Below, piece after piece: positions 12,896 through 24,225 of a DNA stretch of 64,000 nt (positions are counted from its first letter, which is position 1; every line of letters starts with the position of its first letter). The notes below the pieces were generated by a model. That model made no database searches, was not told the DNA's origin, and was given only the letters and a program-made list of their open reading frames with translations. Source of the DNA: Diplosphaera chodatii (taxonomy: Eukaryota; Chlorophyta; Trebouxiophyceae; Prasiolales; Stichococcaceae); the NCBI GenBank assembly GCA_032358165.1, contig JAALGY010000044.1, forward strand, positions 186,001 through 250,000, written 5' to 3'. The position numbers and the translations under genes are program-made.

Positions 12896-13342
12896 CTTGT
12901 TGCTGAGGTCGAGAGTGCCGTCATGCAACAAGGGCAATTGTAGCGCTGCTCAGACAAAGGGATTGGAGCTGGAGCAGGCGAGCCTGCTGTGCTGCAAGGA
13001 CAAGCCTTAATCGGCTCTTGTAGCTTGGCAAACGGCTTCAGTCGCCAGATGCTCCAACAGCCATACATGCTCCGCGGCAGCTCGAAGTCATGCTGGTTCG
13101 CACCCCGGCTTGTCTGCCCTGGGCCGCCGAGCAAATAAACCCCTGGTCAGGTGACCTCACACGCAAGGGTGCCTTGGGTGACTACCACCCGCTGACGAGA
13201 ACGTCTGTCATCTGTTCTGTTGAGCTGCGGAGGTTGTCACCTCGAAGCGGCAGAAGAGCAGCAGCGAGACGGGGGGCAGGCCAGTTTCCTCAACCCCCGA
13301 CAACGTCCTGACTGCAGCCCTCTATATATGTGAAGCATACAC
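12896..13342. promoter_or_regulatory. divergent promoter region, methyltransferase / SnRK2
   Basis: A 447-bp gap separates two divergent ATGs. A TATATATG stretch at 13323-13330 lies only about 15 bp before the kinase ATG, so it is unlikely to be a normal TATA box. It could instead mark a very short 5' leader. No other element is recognised. Confidence 0.4.
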
Positions 13343-15698
13343 ATGGAGGCCAAACAACGCTACGTCCACGTGCGCCTTGCCAGGAGCTTTGTTCGACACC
13401 CCGGACATGGGAGAGACTTGATCCACATACCATTCAGGTGCTACAACGTGATTTGCTGTTGTGGCTCTACAGGTGCGTGATCTGGGTTGCGGCAGCTTTG
13501 GCGTGGCGCAGCTGATGCGTGACACAGCCACTAGCGAGCTGGTGGCTGTGAAGAAGCTGGAGAGGGGCTCGACGGTGACCTTGTACCGTTCGCCTGCATT
13601 GCAACACTGATTTCAGTGCACTGCCATCGCCATGCGTGAAGGTATGAAGGACTATCGTGCTTACACATCTGTCAGGACAGGTGGTCTGCATCAATGTCTC
13701 CCGCTTCTGCATGCAGATCAACGAGTATGTGGAGCGGGAGATCCTGAACCACAGGATCCTGCTGCACCCGCACATCGTGCAGTTCCGTGAGGTCGGCATC
13801 GCCAACTATGACTGCTGCCTAAGCAGCCCTGTCCGGTTGCATACTGATGACCCGTAGAGCAGCATACTTGCGGATGTACGTGTTGACAGGATTTGACCAG
13901 TGCAGGCGTTTTTGACTCCGACACACCTGGCGATTGCTATGGAGTATGCGCCAAGTGGCGAGCTGTTCACCTACCTGGCGCATGAGCGGCGGTTCAGCGA
14001 GAATAAGGTGTGGCGCAGGTGTACTCGTATGAAGGACCTGCTGTGGCTGCCACTGCAGCTGCAGATGCAACAATGTGGTGCATGAACATGGATCAGGCAG
14101 CGCGCCACCCCGGTCCTAACCAGAATGGCACGATGAAAGCATCACATTTCTGCAGGCACGGTACTTCTTTCAGCAGCTCGTGGCTGGGGTGGAGTACTGC
14201 CACATCAAGGTGCGCTGCCCACCGGGCCAGTCAGCAGCTGTGGCAGGGCTGCGTACCAATGTCGATGGTGGCGGTGTTGCCGCACACATAGTGCATCGCG
14301 CAAAGCACGGCTGCCGGATATGTCCACCCTCTATCATGCATCACACTGTGCAGGGCGTCTGCCATCGGGACCTCAAGCTGGAGAACGTGCTACTGGCGGG
14401 CAAGCATGCGCCACTTGTGAAGATATGCGATTTTGGCTACTCAAAGGTGATGTTCCACACTCTCGTGATTGGGCACAGTTACATGCCCTCTTACCTGTAG
14501 ACCAGGATACATCGGGCAGCAAACCATGGCCATGCACTGCAGCACTCGGACTTCGATTCGGGGCCAAAGTCCATAGTTGGCACGCAAGCGTACATTGCTC
14601 CAGGTTAGTGCAGTGCATGGCTGCGAATGTGTTGAGGGTGTTAAGCTGCGGCAACCTGCTGCAGCTATGGGTACAGCAGTGCAGCTGTTTAGACAGAGCA
14701 GAACACTCAGCCGGCTGCTTGACACGCTGAGTGCAGAGGTCATCTTGTCAAAGTACCAGCAGCGCAAGTACGATGGCAAGGCGGCGGACATGTGGTCCTG
14801 CGGCGTCATCCTGTACCTAATGCTGGTGGGGCAGTACCCCTTCGAGGATCCGGCGGACCCCACCAACTTCAGCAAGACCATACAGGCGAGCGGTCCTTTG
14901 CGGTGGTTGCATGTACTGCTGCTCACAGCCTTGACTCTGCAAACGTCATACTACACCTGCAACATGGGTCTTGTAGCATGCAGGAGTGACACATGCTCTG
15001 TTGTGCCGCAGCGGATCATGGCGGCAGAGTATGAGGTGCCAGCAGATGTGCACGTCTCGACCGACTGCCACGACATGCTGGGCCAGATGCTGATGGGGCC
15101 GCCCCACCGGCGCATCACCATCGATGGCATCAAGGCGTGAGTGCCCTTGGCTATACTTGCACAATCCTTCGAAAGCAATCTATGACGCTAAAGGATGTCG
15201 TGAAGTGCTCATTATTGATGGAGACTAGCAGAGTCCAAGCATCCATGCTGGCGGTGTCTAAATTGCCAACGACTGTTCTGCTTATGCTGGTGACTTGATG
15301 TTGGCCAGGTGAGACTAGCCGCCTCCGCCGAATGACACAGGGAGAGTGGTGCTCTGGACTTGCTGCAGAATTCAGGCGTGTGTGTATGCTATCCTGCTGC
15401 AGGCACCCATTCTTCCGGAAAAACTTGCCGCTGGAGCTGCAGACGCTGATGCGGGATCAGGGCACTGCATTCGCTGCCAGCATCGTGCAGCAGCCACAGC
15501 AAAGCCTCCAGGACCTGATGCTGGTGCTGACTGCCGTACGAGCATGTTATATTGGTCAAGTGCGTGTCACACATGCTATCTGCATCTGCTCCCAACCGTC
15601 GCTGGTGTTGCTGAGATTCAGACCCACATCTATATGGACTAGCACAGGTGCTTAGCGAGGCACGCATCAAGCCACTGGATCGTCTGCCGCTCTCATGA
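13343..15698 (+). CDS. SNRK2: SnRK2-family serine/threonine protein kinase
   Basis: SnRK2 kinases act in osmotic-stress and ABA signalling in plants and in nutrient-deprivation responses in green algae. Eleven exons join in frame to 323 residues: 13343-13369, 13473-13574, 13717-13791, 13906-14007, 14156-14209, 14354-14446, 14543-14603, 14737-14885, 15012-15136, 15403-15535, 15648-15698. Motifs in order: Gly loop [14 protein letters not shown] lysine [18 protein letters not shown], hinge [10 protein letters not shown], catalytic [19 protein letters not shown], the activation loop [31 protein letters not shown], and [13 protein letters not shown]. The HRD, DFG and APE elements are intact, so it should be active. 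The activation-loop serine (PKS-x-VGT) typical of SnRK2 is present. The protein ends soon after the kinase domain, with only a short version of the SnRK2 C-terminal box. The intron after 14885 has a GC donor. Confidence 0.93.
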
Positions 15699-16211
15699 CA
15701 CGGTGACATGACAGGGGTGACGCAGTGCAGAATGCATCGACACTAGACTGAGCAGTTGATAGCTCGTGCAGCGATCACAAGCAGGTGGTGCAGTCTCGCA
15801 GTCTCGCTGTATCAAGTGAAGATGGTCTCGTAGATCATCAAGGAGCATTTGGGCATCAGGATGTGCGCTGCCAATAGGCTATTTCACCCGGCACAAGTAG
15901 ACATGCATCATGACGAAAGGCTATGACCGTTGACAGTGGGGCGTAGTTGACCAGGTTTGTGGCATCCAGGGGTGCACAGGTAGGCCTGTTGATCACATTT
16001 GCGTTTGGTGCATTGTCTGCAACAGCTCGTTCTGCAAAGTTCTGCAGGCTGCATCTAGACACAAGGTTCACGTGAAACAAGCAAGATAGCCCAGCATGCG
16101 CCGTGCCTGCTGCGTGTCTGTCCAATCACCACATGCATTGCTTGCTGACGAAATCGTGCCTGGGCCGCTGTGCGCACTCCTGCTCATGTCGAGCCAGCCA
16201 TGGCGCCTGCC
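15699..16211. other. convergent intergenic region (kinase 3' end / PDI 3' end)
   Basis: About 0.5 kb lies between two facing stop codons. I see no gene, RNA or repeat, and it should hold both 3' UTRs. Confidence 0.5.
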
Positions 16212-17093
16212 CTACTCCTCAGCAGCCTCGTCCTCCGCTGCAAGCTCCTCAGATGCATCCTCAAACATGTCCTTTGCATCCTGCGCCGCACCAGCTGCCT
16301 CCTCGCCCACCTTCTGGGCAGCCTCCTCGGACGCCTTGCTATCCTCGTTCAGGGAGGGGATGAAGGCGGACAGCACCGACTGCTTGCGCGCGGCCTCGGC
16401 CAGCTTGCTGGGACTCGCCGAGCCGCTGCTGATGATGCGGTCCAGCCGCTCGTACTCCTTCTGGAAGTAGTCGGCACCCTTCTCGATGGCCTTCTTCATG
16501 TAGCGTGAGTAGAGCTCCGCATTTGTCTTTGCGTCATCAAACAGGCTGCTGCCGGCAGACGTGACCTCGTCCACGATGGTGGACTTGGCATCGGCAGCCG
16601 CACCCAGGAACTTGGTCGCCAGCGTGTCAAACGACGCGGAGCGTGCAAAGCCCTTGTCATTCTCCAGCTGCTTCTGAATGAACTCCAGGAAGGCCGAGTA
16701 GGTGCGGCCGCCCTGATACGGCTGGTGTGACTCCACGGGCTTGCCGCGCGAGAAGTACAGGATGGTGGGGAAGCCCTTGACGTCGAAGCGGGTGCCCAGC
16801 TCCCTGTGCTTGTCGGCGTCCACCTTAGCGACAACCACGCGGCTGGACAGCTTGCCGTCGCCGGACACCTTCTCGCCCAGCTTGGTAAACTCCGGCACCA
16901 TGCGCTTGCAGTGGCCGCACCACGGCGCATAGAATTCGACCAGCGCGTGCTTCCTGCCATTGACGAACTGGTCAAAGTTCTCGGGAGTCAGGTCGTGCAC
17001 GCCAGCCATCTCCACGGTCGGGTCATCTTCGCTCGCGTGGCACACCCCCGCCAGCGCTAGAAGCAACACACATGAGGCTGCGATGAGCTTCAT
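16212..17093 (-). CDS. PDI-D/ERp29-type protein disulfide isomerase, single thioredoxin domain, intronless
   Basis: This is an ER oxidoreductase that forms and shuffles disulfides in secretory proteins. The ATG at 17093 starts a clear signal peptide (MKLIAASCVLLLALAGVCHA). In-frame codons further upstream reach only a GTG. One thioredoxin domain follows (residues about 25-130) with the active site VEFYAPWCGHCKRM and the cis-Pro segment GFPTILYF. After it comes an alpha-helical ERp29 C-terminal (D) domain (about 150-250: ELYSRYMKKAIEKG, YFQKEYERLDRII) and an acidic Ala/Glu tail ending EDEAAEE. Two-domain relatives in plants and fungi usually carry two thioredoxin domains, so this one is short (293 residues). 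There is no KDEL/HDEL retention signal at the end. It is one uninterrupted exon, unusual in this window. Confidence 0.93.
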   Translation of the reverse strand: MKLIAASCVLLLALAGVCHASEDDPTVEMAGVHDLTPENFDQFVNGRKHALVEFYAPWCGHCKRMVPEFTKLGEKVSGDGKLSSRVVVAKVDADKHRELGTRFDVKGFPTILYFSRGKPVESHQPYQGGRTYSAFLEFIQKQLENDKGFARSASFDTLATKFLGAAADAKSTIVDEVTSAGSSLFDDAKTNAELYSRYMKKAIEKGADYFQKEYERLDRIISSGSASPSKLAEAARKQSVLSAFIPSLNEDSKASEEAAQKVGEEAAGAAQDAKDMFEDASEELAAEDEAAEE

Positions 17094-17427
17094 GACGCTA
17101 CACGCACCAAGCACAGCCGCAAGAGCACCGTGAGTTGAGTGATCAACAAGGACAAGCCCAGGCGGACGTGAAGTGGACTGCGCTGCGCCGATGCAAATAA
17201 CGTGTAGACCTTCTTGATGAATCTGTCAATGTTGCAGACGAGAGGACTGAATGAGCTGCAAGCAGAAATGCGATTCATGATTACGTGTAACGCTGCTGCA
17301 AGCCCGCCCTGGTGTGCTTCACCTAAAATCAACCAATCAGCAGGCAGCATTTGACAACAAATTGCTCCAAACCCATGGGTATGTCAGATACACATTAGAT
17401 AATACAGCGACAGCTCTAGGCACATGT
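17094..17427. promoter_or_regulatory. spacer between PDI start and GST-like stop (same strand)
   Basis: A gap of 334 bp should hold the PDI promoter and the 3' UTR of the upstream GST-like gene. There is no recognisable motif. Confidence 0.35.
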
Positions 17428-19948
17428 TCAGTAAGTGTCCTGCAGCACGGCATCGTAGGCCTTGCGCATCTCCGACGCCGCGGCCGCTGACATGTCGCGC
17501 GGCGAGGAGGCACGGTTCCTGAAGTAGCTGAGCGTGGCTGCGCCGACTGCGCGGCCGTGAGCTGTCTCGTGCTTGGGGCCGCCGTGACCCTGCTCACATC
17601 ATGTGAGACATAAAGTCCAGTCCTGACGCTCGACGTACATAGCAACGCACAGGAGGTAATACGAAGCAGCACTCAACTGCTACAAGCAACATCGACTTGC
17701 CACATCCGCACTAGCAGCAGGGCAAGCAACGCCGGTGCACACCGTCAGCAGCCAGGCCGCCATGCGCCGCAGCGCAAAGTCGACTGCGTCCACGACGTCT
17801 GGCGTCGGCTCCGGTGTGTCCCCTGCAACTTGGGGTGCAGTACTTCAGAGCGCCCCGGAGTCAACAACGACAACAATGCAGAACGGCTCCTGTTGCAGGT
17901 GGCCGTTCAGTGCAACAGGGTGAACCACTTACCGTCATCGCTGGCGCTGTCTGCAGAAACGCCGCTGCGTTTGACACAATCCTGCACGATGACTTCCCTG
18001 TTGGCGTTGAGCTTTGCAGCTGCCTCCCTGCAGGCGGGCCAACACACAACCGTCTTTCAGCGTCCATGCCCAGCACCTCCTGCCCTCCACTAGCAATGCG
18101 GCAATGGCATCGTATCACAGTGTGACAGCTTATGTTTCACGAAAAGACACGGGCTCACCTGCGAGCGCGCTCTGTGAGATCATCGACTGGCTGGACGTGC
18201 GGCGCGTCAGCAAGCTGCATGATCTTTTGCGAGAGCAGGTGGTGTGTTGTGTCATCGCTCTTCACCTGCAGCCGCAGGGGACATGCATGTTCAGCTGCAA
18301 CATGGCGGGCCGAAAACGCATGCCGATCATTCACTCACTGGTCATCTCTCTGCCAGGAACCTGCTGGTAGGCTGGGCGGGCATCCATAGCGTCAAACCAT
18401 GCACTGAGGTGCGGGTACTCAGGATTGCCACGCAGCGCAAAACCCCGCGCCCGCGGCAAGTTGGCTGCAAACCGCTCCTGCAGGTGTTGACCTTGAACGT
18501 TGACGCCCCCTGGACGGCCAGTGTGAGGCTGGCTAATGCACGCTTCATCTTGGCACTCATGTGCTCTCACCAGAGAGGGCATAAACATCAGGTCCACAAA
18601 GCCGAAATCGCCAAGGAAGAACGGCCCCTGGCTGCTGTGCTTCGCCAGCGCCGCCTCTGCCACCGCCAGGTGCTGCTCAAAGCCTGCCTGCGCAGGAGAG
18701 AGGCATATCCATTGAATATGAGCAACCTGCTCACGACATCTGCTGAAATTGAAGAAGGCACCACTTGTGTTTGGCTGTGGCCATACTGGACAGTGTGCCT
18801 GGTTCTTACCTTGAATTCTGGTATCCGACTCTCATCTCTGGTGCCCGAACCAAAGCCGCCCTCCCTCCCCAATAGAAATCTATCAAGGCAAGTAATCAAT
18901 GTTGTTGCCATGAACAACCGGCTCGACAGAAGCAGTTGCGCGCTCGTGGCATGCTTTGCACACACAGCATGGGCCTACTTGTAACCAGCTGCCGAGAGCT
19001 CGTCGGACGCCTTGGACAGGGCCTCGCCCTCCTCTGCAAGCTGGGAATCCGCAGGGTACAGCGGACGCTCTGGAAACTCCTCCTCAAGTGCCTGCAGTGT
19101 CATATTGTGCAGTCAGCACAACATGAGGCTGCAGCACCAGGTCCCTTTGTAGTGGTTGGTCAGCAGCATGGCGGGCCCAGAACCCACCTTGAGGATGGCG
19201 GCAGACTCCCAGACGACGCGACCCCTGATTGAAACGGCTGGGACCAGCTTGGTGGGCACAATCTCCTCGTACCAGTCTGGCTTGTTGTACAGGCTGATGA
19301 ACATGACTGCAGACGCATGTGCTGCATGCCGTCATAGTGCAGGACATCATGGCAAAGCAGCAAAGCCGCAGCATACACACCATGTGATGACATCAGGGAC
19401 GTACCCTCGAAGTCTATGTTCTTCTCCAGCAAAGCCATCCACACCTGCACCAGGGAAGGGAACAGCATGCCATTGCCATATGCCTTGGCTGCTTGTGCCA
19501 GATTGGCACCAAGTTGGCGAGCTGCAGAGTCTGACTACAGTCATCATGCAGTGCACATGTACAGCATGCGTACCCGCTCGCAGAAGGGGCACCAGGCGTT
19601 GGTGTCGCGCCACAGCAGGACAGGCTTCGACTGCGGCTCTGTCATACGCTGCGTCGGGACCACAGGATGGGGCGCAGTGCCGGGCGCCTGGCCACGCCGG
19701 ATGACGTAGTCCTCCAGCACATCGCTGCCTGCCTGCTGCTCTATCTCCGTCCAAGCAGGCGGCTGTGCCACCGGTGCAGCGCTGCATCGCAGCTGGGGCA
19801 GGCGGTGGCGATGCGACCTGCCATGCATGCGTCGCCGCAGCAGATGTGTCACGCTTTTTGTGCCTGGAGCCAGCGCCATGGACCGATGCTGTATAGTTGC
19901 AGCCATGTCTACAGCGGGTGCCGTCAAATGCATCGAGCTGCTCAACAT
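17428..19948 (-). CDS. plastid glutathione S-transferase-like protein with CPFC active site
   Basis: The thioredoxin-fold N-terminal domain reads PVLLWRDTNAWCPFCERV (about 19570-19625), VWMALLEKNIDFEG, YNKPDWYEEIVPTKLVPAV and GRVVWESAAIL, the last being the glutathione-binding VP/ES pair. The all-helical GST C-domain follows: FEQHLAVAEAALAKHS, GPFFLGDFGFVDLMFMPS, PEYPHLSAWFDAMDARPAY. A C-terminal extension ends SYFRNRASSPRDMSAAAA...AVLQDTY (TGA 17428-17430). The CPFC motif is glutaredoxin-like, as in omega/lambda and related thiol-transferase GSTs, rather than the Ser/Tyr type. The start could be ATG 19948 or 19906. Both give a basic Ser/Thr/Ala-rich leader typical of plastid import. About nine exons are present, and several splice sites between 17600 and 18350 are uncertain. 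Confidence 0.8.
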
Positions 19949-20387
19949 CAAATGAGTATAGGATGCACCCCGGCGCAAGGCCACCTGCTGCCACACCGTG
20001 TGCAGCTGAGGACGTGTTGAAGATCACACAAGTTGCTTCATAAGCATGGTGTCACAATCAAATGTTGGGCTTGCGGCAGTATGGCATGCTGCAACAGGCG
20101 TCGAAAGGTCAATGGTGCACGTGCACTCAACGTCAGCAAGATCTCAGGGTGCAGATGCCCATATGTCGTTCACACCAGCATTGCTGCATCCTGCATGCGA
20201 CATATTGTAAACTTCGTGCCTTACATATCGTTGCGTTAGGTGTCAGTTCTCCGCAGAGGTGCCACGATCAGCACAGTCCACTCGACTGCATTAGCCACTG
20301 CGCCAGTGCAAGATTGCTTGGCTACTGTGTTCGGCGTTGTAAGACTGCGTAATCACATGTAGTCAGCTGTCCACCAGCGACCTCATC
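19949..20387. promoter_or_regulatory. divergent promoter region, GST-like / farnesyltransferase beta
   Basis: A gap of 0.44 kb separates two divergent starts. I see no recognisable element or small gene. Confidence 0.4.
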
Positions 20388-23230
20388 ATGATCGTCGAGC
20401 AGCCAGCGGGCAGCCTGAACGAGCAGGCCGCATTGGAGCGGCAGGTGGCGCGCTTCTACAGGTGGGCGATCTGCCCGGGATGGTTGTGTGACTGCCAGTG
20501 CGGTGAGCCTTGTCACTGCGCTGACAAGGGCCAATGCTGCCCGGCACCATGCAAGCGCCCTTGTTAGAAACACCCGCCTGCACCTGTTAGCCAGGGAGCT
20601 GGCTGCCGTATCGGCAGCGGAGCGGGCGGCGCACCTGGCGCTGCGCCGCGAAGCACATGCAGCGTACATCCACAAGGGCCTGGCGCGGCTGCCGGCTGGC
20701 TTCATCGGCCTGGACGCCTCCCGCCCCTGGCTTCTGTTCTGGATGACGCACTCGCTGGCGCTCCTGCAGCAGCCGCTGCCTCAACAGGTGCCAGGGACAA
20801 TGCAGCACTGCAGACTGCTGCCTGGCTGAGCACAGGAAGCAGGGTGATACTTCCCTGATCTGCAGCAGCGAAAAAGAGGCTGCGGAGGACTGCATATCAT
20901 TATGCCTTGACAAAACCATTGGCAACATGCAGGTCGCAGCCGCAGACATCGTGCAGTTCCTGCAAAGGTGTCAGAATGCCCGCGGCGGCTTTGGCGGCGG
21001 GCCTGGCCAGCTGCCGCACCTGGCACCAACCTACGCAGCGGTTGCGACCCTGGTCACCCTCGGCAGCCCCGAGGCCCTGCAGGTGCACAGGCGCTGAGGC
21101 CATTGCCTGGGCAGCATCAATACTCAGACGCGACCACATGTCGGCAGCATGAGAGCGTGCTGAGTGTGAGCCTGCTGTCCCAATGTCTTCGTGGCCTTGC
21201 AGGCTGTCGACCGGCCTGCGACACTGAGCTTCCTGCGGCGCATGCGTGTGCCCGCACACCTGGGCGGCGGCTTCACCCTGTGTGAGGGTGAGGGCACATA
21301 CAGATGGCGATGACAGCGTACACTGCTTCACACCGAACAGCATCTGAGGCAACTTGCTGATGAGCTGGCTCTCCCTTACAGATGGGGAGGTCGACGTACG
21401 TGGCTGCTACTGTGCCATGGCCGCTGCACACATGCTGGGCTTGGATGCCCCGGCTCTGGCGCAGGAGGCCAGCATGGTCGACTTTGTGCGCTCATGCCAG
21501 GTAAGCAACCGCCGGACGTGCTGTCTGTATTGGAGCGGCCATATGGCAACTTGCTCTAGTCAACACCTGCTGACAACTTTTATCAGACTCCTGATGCTGG
21601 AAATCAGGGGATCGAACATGCAAAGCTGCCTGCCATGTGCAGACATATGAGGGCGGCATTGGCGGGGAGCCGGGGAATGAGGCGCACGGCGGCTACACAT
21701 TTTGTGGGTTGGCAGCCGCTGCACTCGCGGGTGCAGCGCAGGCGCTGGACCTGGCCAGCCTGACCCGCTGGGCTGCCAGCTGTCAGGTGGGAGCAGCCAT
21801 CAGTGGCTGCCTGTGGCACACGCACACAGCCCCAGGCACCAGGCTGGTGTGCGGCGTCAGACGACAGTGCCTGCGCCTTTCATGCACCCCGCAGATGGTG
21901 CAAGACGGGTGACCAGAGGCTCTGTCCTGTGAGCCCACACAAACCGACATGTGTCCGATGCAGGGCACCATTGAGGGCGGCTTCATGGGGCGCACCAACA
22001 AGCTGGTGGACGGCTGCTACTCCTACTGGCAGGGCGGCCTGTTCCCGCTGCTGCAGTCCCTGCAGCCGCGGCAGCAGACAGGCATATCAGCTGAGGCAGC
22101 CCAGGAAGCCAGTGCCCCCGTAGCAGCTGGCGCAGCAGGGGGCAGACACAACCAGGCGCCTCCCAGGGCGCAGCAGGCGGCATCAGCAGGGTCGAGCCCG
22201 AGCGCTCTGCAGCAGGGTGCCGGCGGCAGGCGCATCACGGTGCCGCCGCTGCCGCCGCTCTCGGGGCGCAGCATGCTGCAGCACGCCGCCGATGCGGTGT
22301 CTGCCCTGGAAGCGCTGGACCTCAGCCGCGGCACGTCAGCCGCGCCCTCAGCCGACATCACAGAGGTGGGCACCGTGCCTCAGCAAGTTGCCTTTCCCAG
22401 CGACCTGGACGCCGAGGGCAGTGGCTCACCGGTCAGATGTTTGCAAGGCCGAGGGACAGCATGCATGCGGTGTTGTGTTAGCAGTGCTTGCTTTGGCTGC
22501 GCAGGCGGGTGTCCGTGCTGAGGGCTTTGCAGCTGCAGCGCAGTCCTGCGCTACTGTGTTGGCAATGCGCTGGGGGTGCGCCACAGCTGAAGGGCAGACA
22601 TGTCCAGCCGAGGCAGAAGCAGCAGCAGGCAGCACGCCCCCAGGCCTCACACCCAGTGAATCAGAAGGCAGAAGCATCAGCCCGATTGCTGCAGGGGGTG
22701 TACGAACAGCAGTGGATACAGAATGCTGCATATCCTGCCGTCCAAGCGCCATGGGGCGAGCCCGTAACGCTGCGCCGCCTCTATATGACGTGGAGGCGCT
22801 GCAGTTATGGCTGCTGCAGTGCTGCCAAGCGGTGAGCAACAACTGCTTGATGTACCGTGCGCTGCTCGTCATGCAGGATTCCATGCAGATGTGTCATGCA
22901 TAGTGACACGCCTTCACCTACGAGCGCTGTAAGCTGGTGGGCTGGCTTGCTCCGATGTGGACAATGCGTATGCAATGGACGGCGATTTGAGTCTGATGCT
23001 TTTGTGCCGTATAGATCAAGGGCGGGCTGCGGGACAAGCCGGGCAAGCCGGTGGACTATTACCACACCTGCTACTGCCTCAGCGGGCTGTCGGCGTCACA
23101 GCACTACAGCGGCGTCGTTGTGGGGCCGCCTGAAAACCTGCTGGCCGCAGCGGACCCGCTATGCAACGTGCTGCTCCCACGCCTGGCGGAGGCCCGCCGC
23201 TTTTACAGCCAGCTGCCTCATAGCACCTAG
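20388..23230 (+). CDS. FNTB: protein farnesyltransferase beta subunit
   Basis: This is the catalytic beta subunit of CaaX farnesyltransferase (plant ERA1), which binds farnesyl diphosphate and zinc. Exons in order give FIGLDASRPWLLFWMTHSL, the Gly-rich prenyltransferase repeats ARGGFGGGPGQLPHLAPTYA, LGGGFTL, DVRGCYCAMAAAHMLGL, YEGGIGGEPGNEAHGGYTFCG and GGFMGRTNKLVDGCYSYWQGG, then GGLRDKPGKPVDYYHTCYC and LSGLSASQHYS, ending LPHST-stop at 23228-23230. Zinc ligands by family numbering are the Asp and Cys of VDGCYSYW and the His of YYHTCYC, all present. Between YSYWQGG and LYDVEALQLWLLQCC lies an Ala/Ser/Gln-rich insertion of roughly 200 residues (about 22080-22780). Plant ERA1 has a shorter insert at the same place. 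The start at ATG 20388 is supported by an in-frame upstream stop, but the first splice is unresolved. Confidence 0.92.
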
Positions 23231-24225
23231 GATACTGAACCTTGCATCCGCATGTGCTTGTGTACATGCTGGCCACGTATAGCTGCAGCTTGAAGCACAT
23301 AGTGCACAAGTCCTTGTTCACTCCAGCAGACATATGGACATGAGTGAAGCTCCAATTAAGGCCCCATCTCGATCAAATGCATTCGGGCAACCTACGAAGC
23401 TAGATAGGATTTAGGGCCAGCAACCGACGTCATCCGTGTCGGCGCCTGGGTGCTGCTGATGACACATTCTGCAGCTTGAGTGGCATCGTTGTAATGTAAC
23501 GGCAATATCTCAGCGTCGCTGTGACACTGCAAACGCGCAGCGATTCGCCTTTCAGTGCATGTTCTTAGCTTGCACTGCACATGCATGCACTGTCTAGCAA
23601 ATCAATCATAGGCATTCAGACGTGTTTGCATTTCGTTAGCGGAAATCGTCTTGATATGACGAGGCACTGATCGAAAGCCTGTTACGATTGAGTGACCCTC
23701 ACTCAAACAGCAGCAAGGAGCGGTTGACCGTTTTGCGCAGTTTGCTGCCTTGATCGTGGGTTGTTGAACCAGCAGTTTATTGCCAGTGTAGAATCAGGCT
23801 TTGATCCCAACACGGTCATTGATCGCCGTCGGTGACTGTCAGGCTTGCAGCATTGCACTGGCACAGCTGGCCATCTCTGCGGCAGCAGCACGCAGCCGGA
23901 GGCAAACATCGCTGATTACCAATTGCCAATCAGCGGTGGGACGGCGTTGAACATGCAGCTAACTTGTTGCTTGGACGGCAGCCACCGGCCGACGGTGCGG
24001 CAGGGTGGCTGGGCCAGCCAACATGGTCGAGGCGCGCAGCCTGTGTCTCGGGCATCGCCGGCAGAGCAGCCGCAGACAGCAGCATGTCAACAGCGATATG
24101 GCATCCGCAGCTGCTCGGTATGTGCGGTGCGCGATCCGTATGATGATAGCATTGCCGCTCATGCTGCCGTTGCTCACGGCTGAAACCCGCAAGCTGTTCA
24201 CCCTGCGGCACAGACATGGCGTCAC
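23231..24225. other. intergenic region
   Basis: About 1 kb lies between the FTase beta stop and the next supported start. It is more AT-rich than its flanks, as expected for 3' UTR plus promoter. An additional short 5' exon of the next gene could lie in 23990-24220, but I could not establish one. Confidence 0.4.

Noticed and set aside
13323..13330. TATATATG as the TATA box of the SnRK2 gene
   Set aside because: It is only about 15 bp before the ATG, too close for a usual TATA box with a 5' leader.
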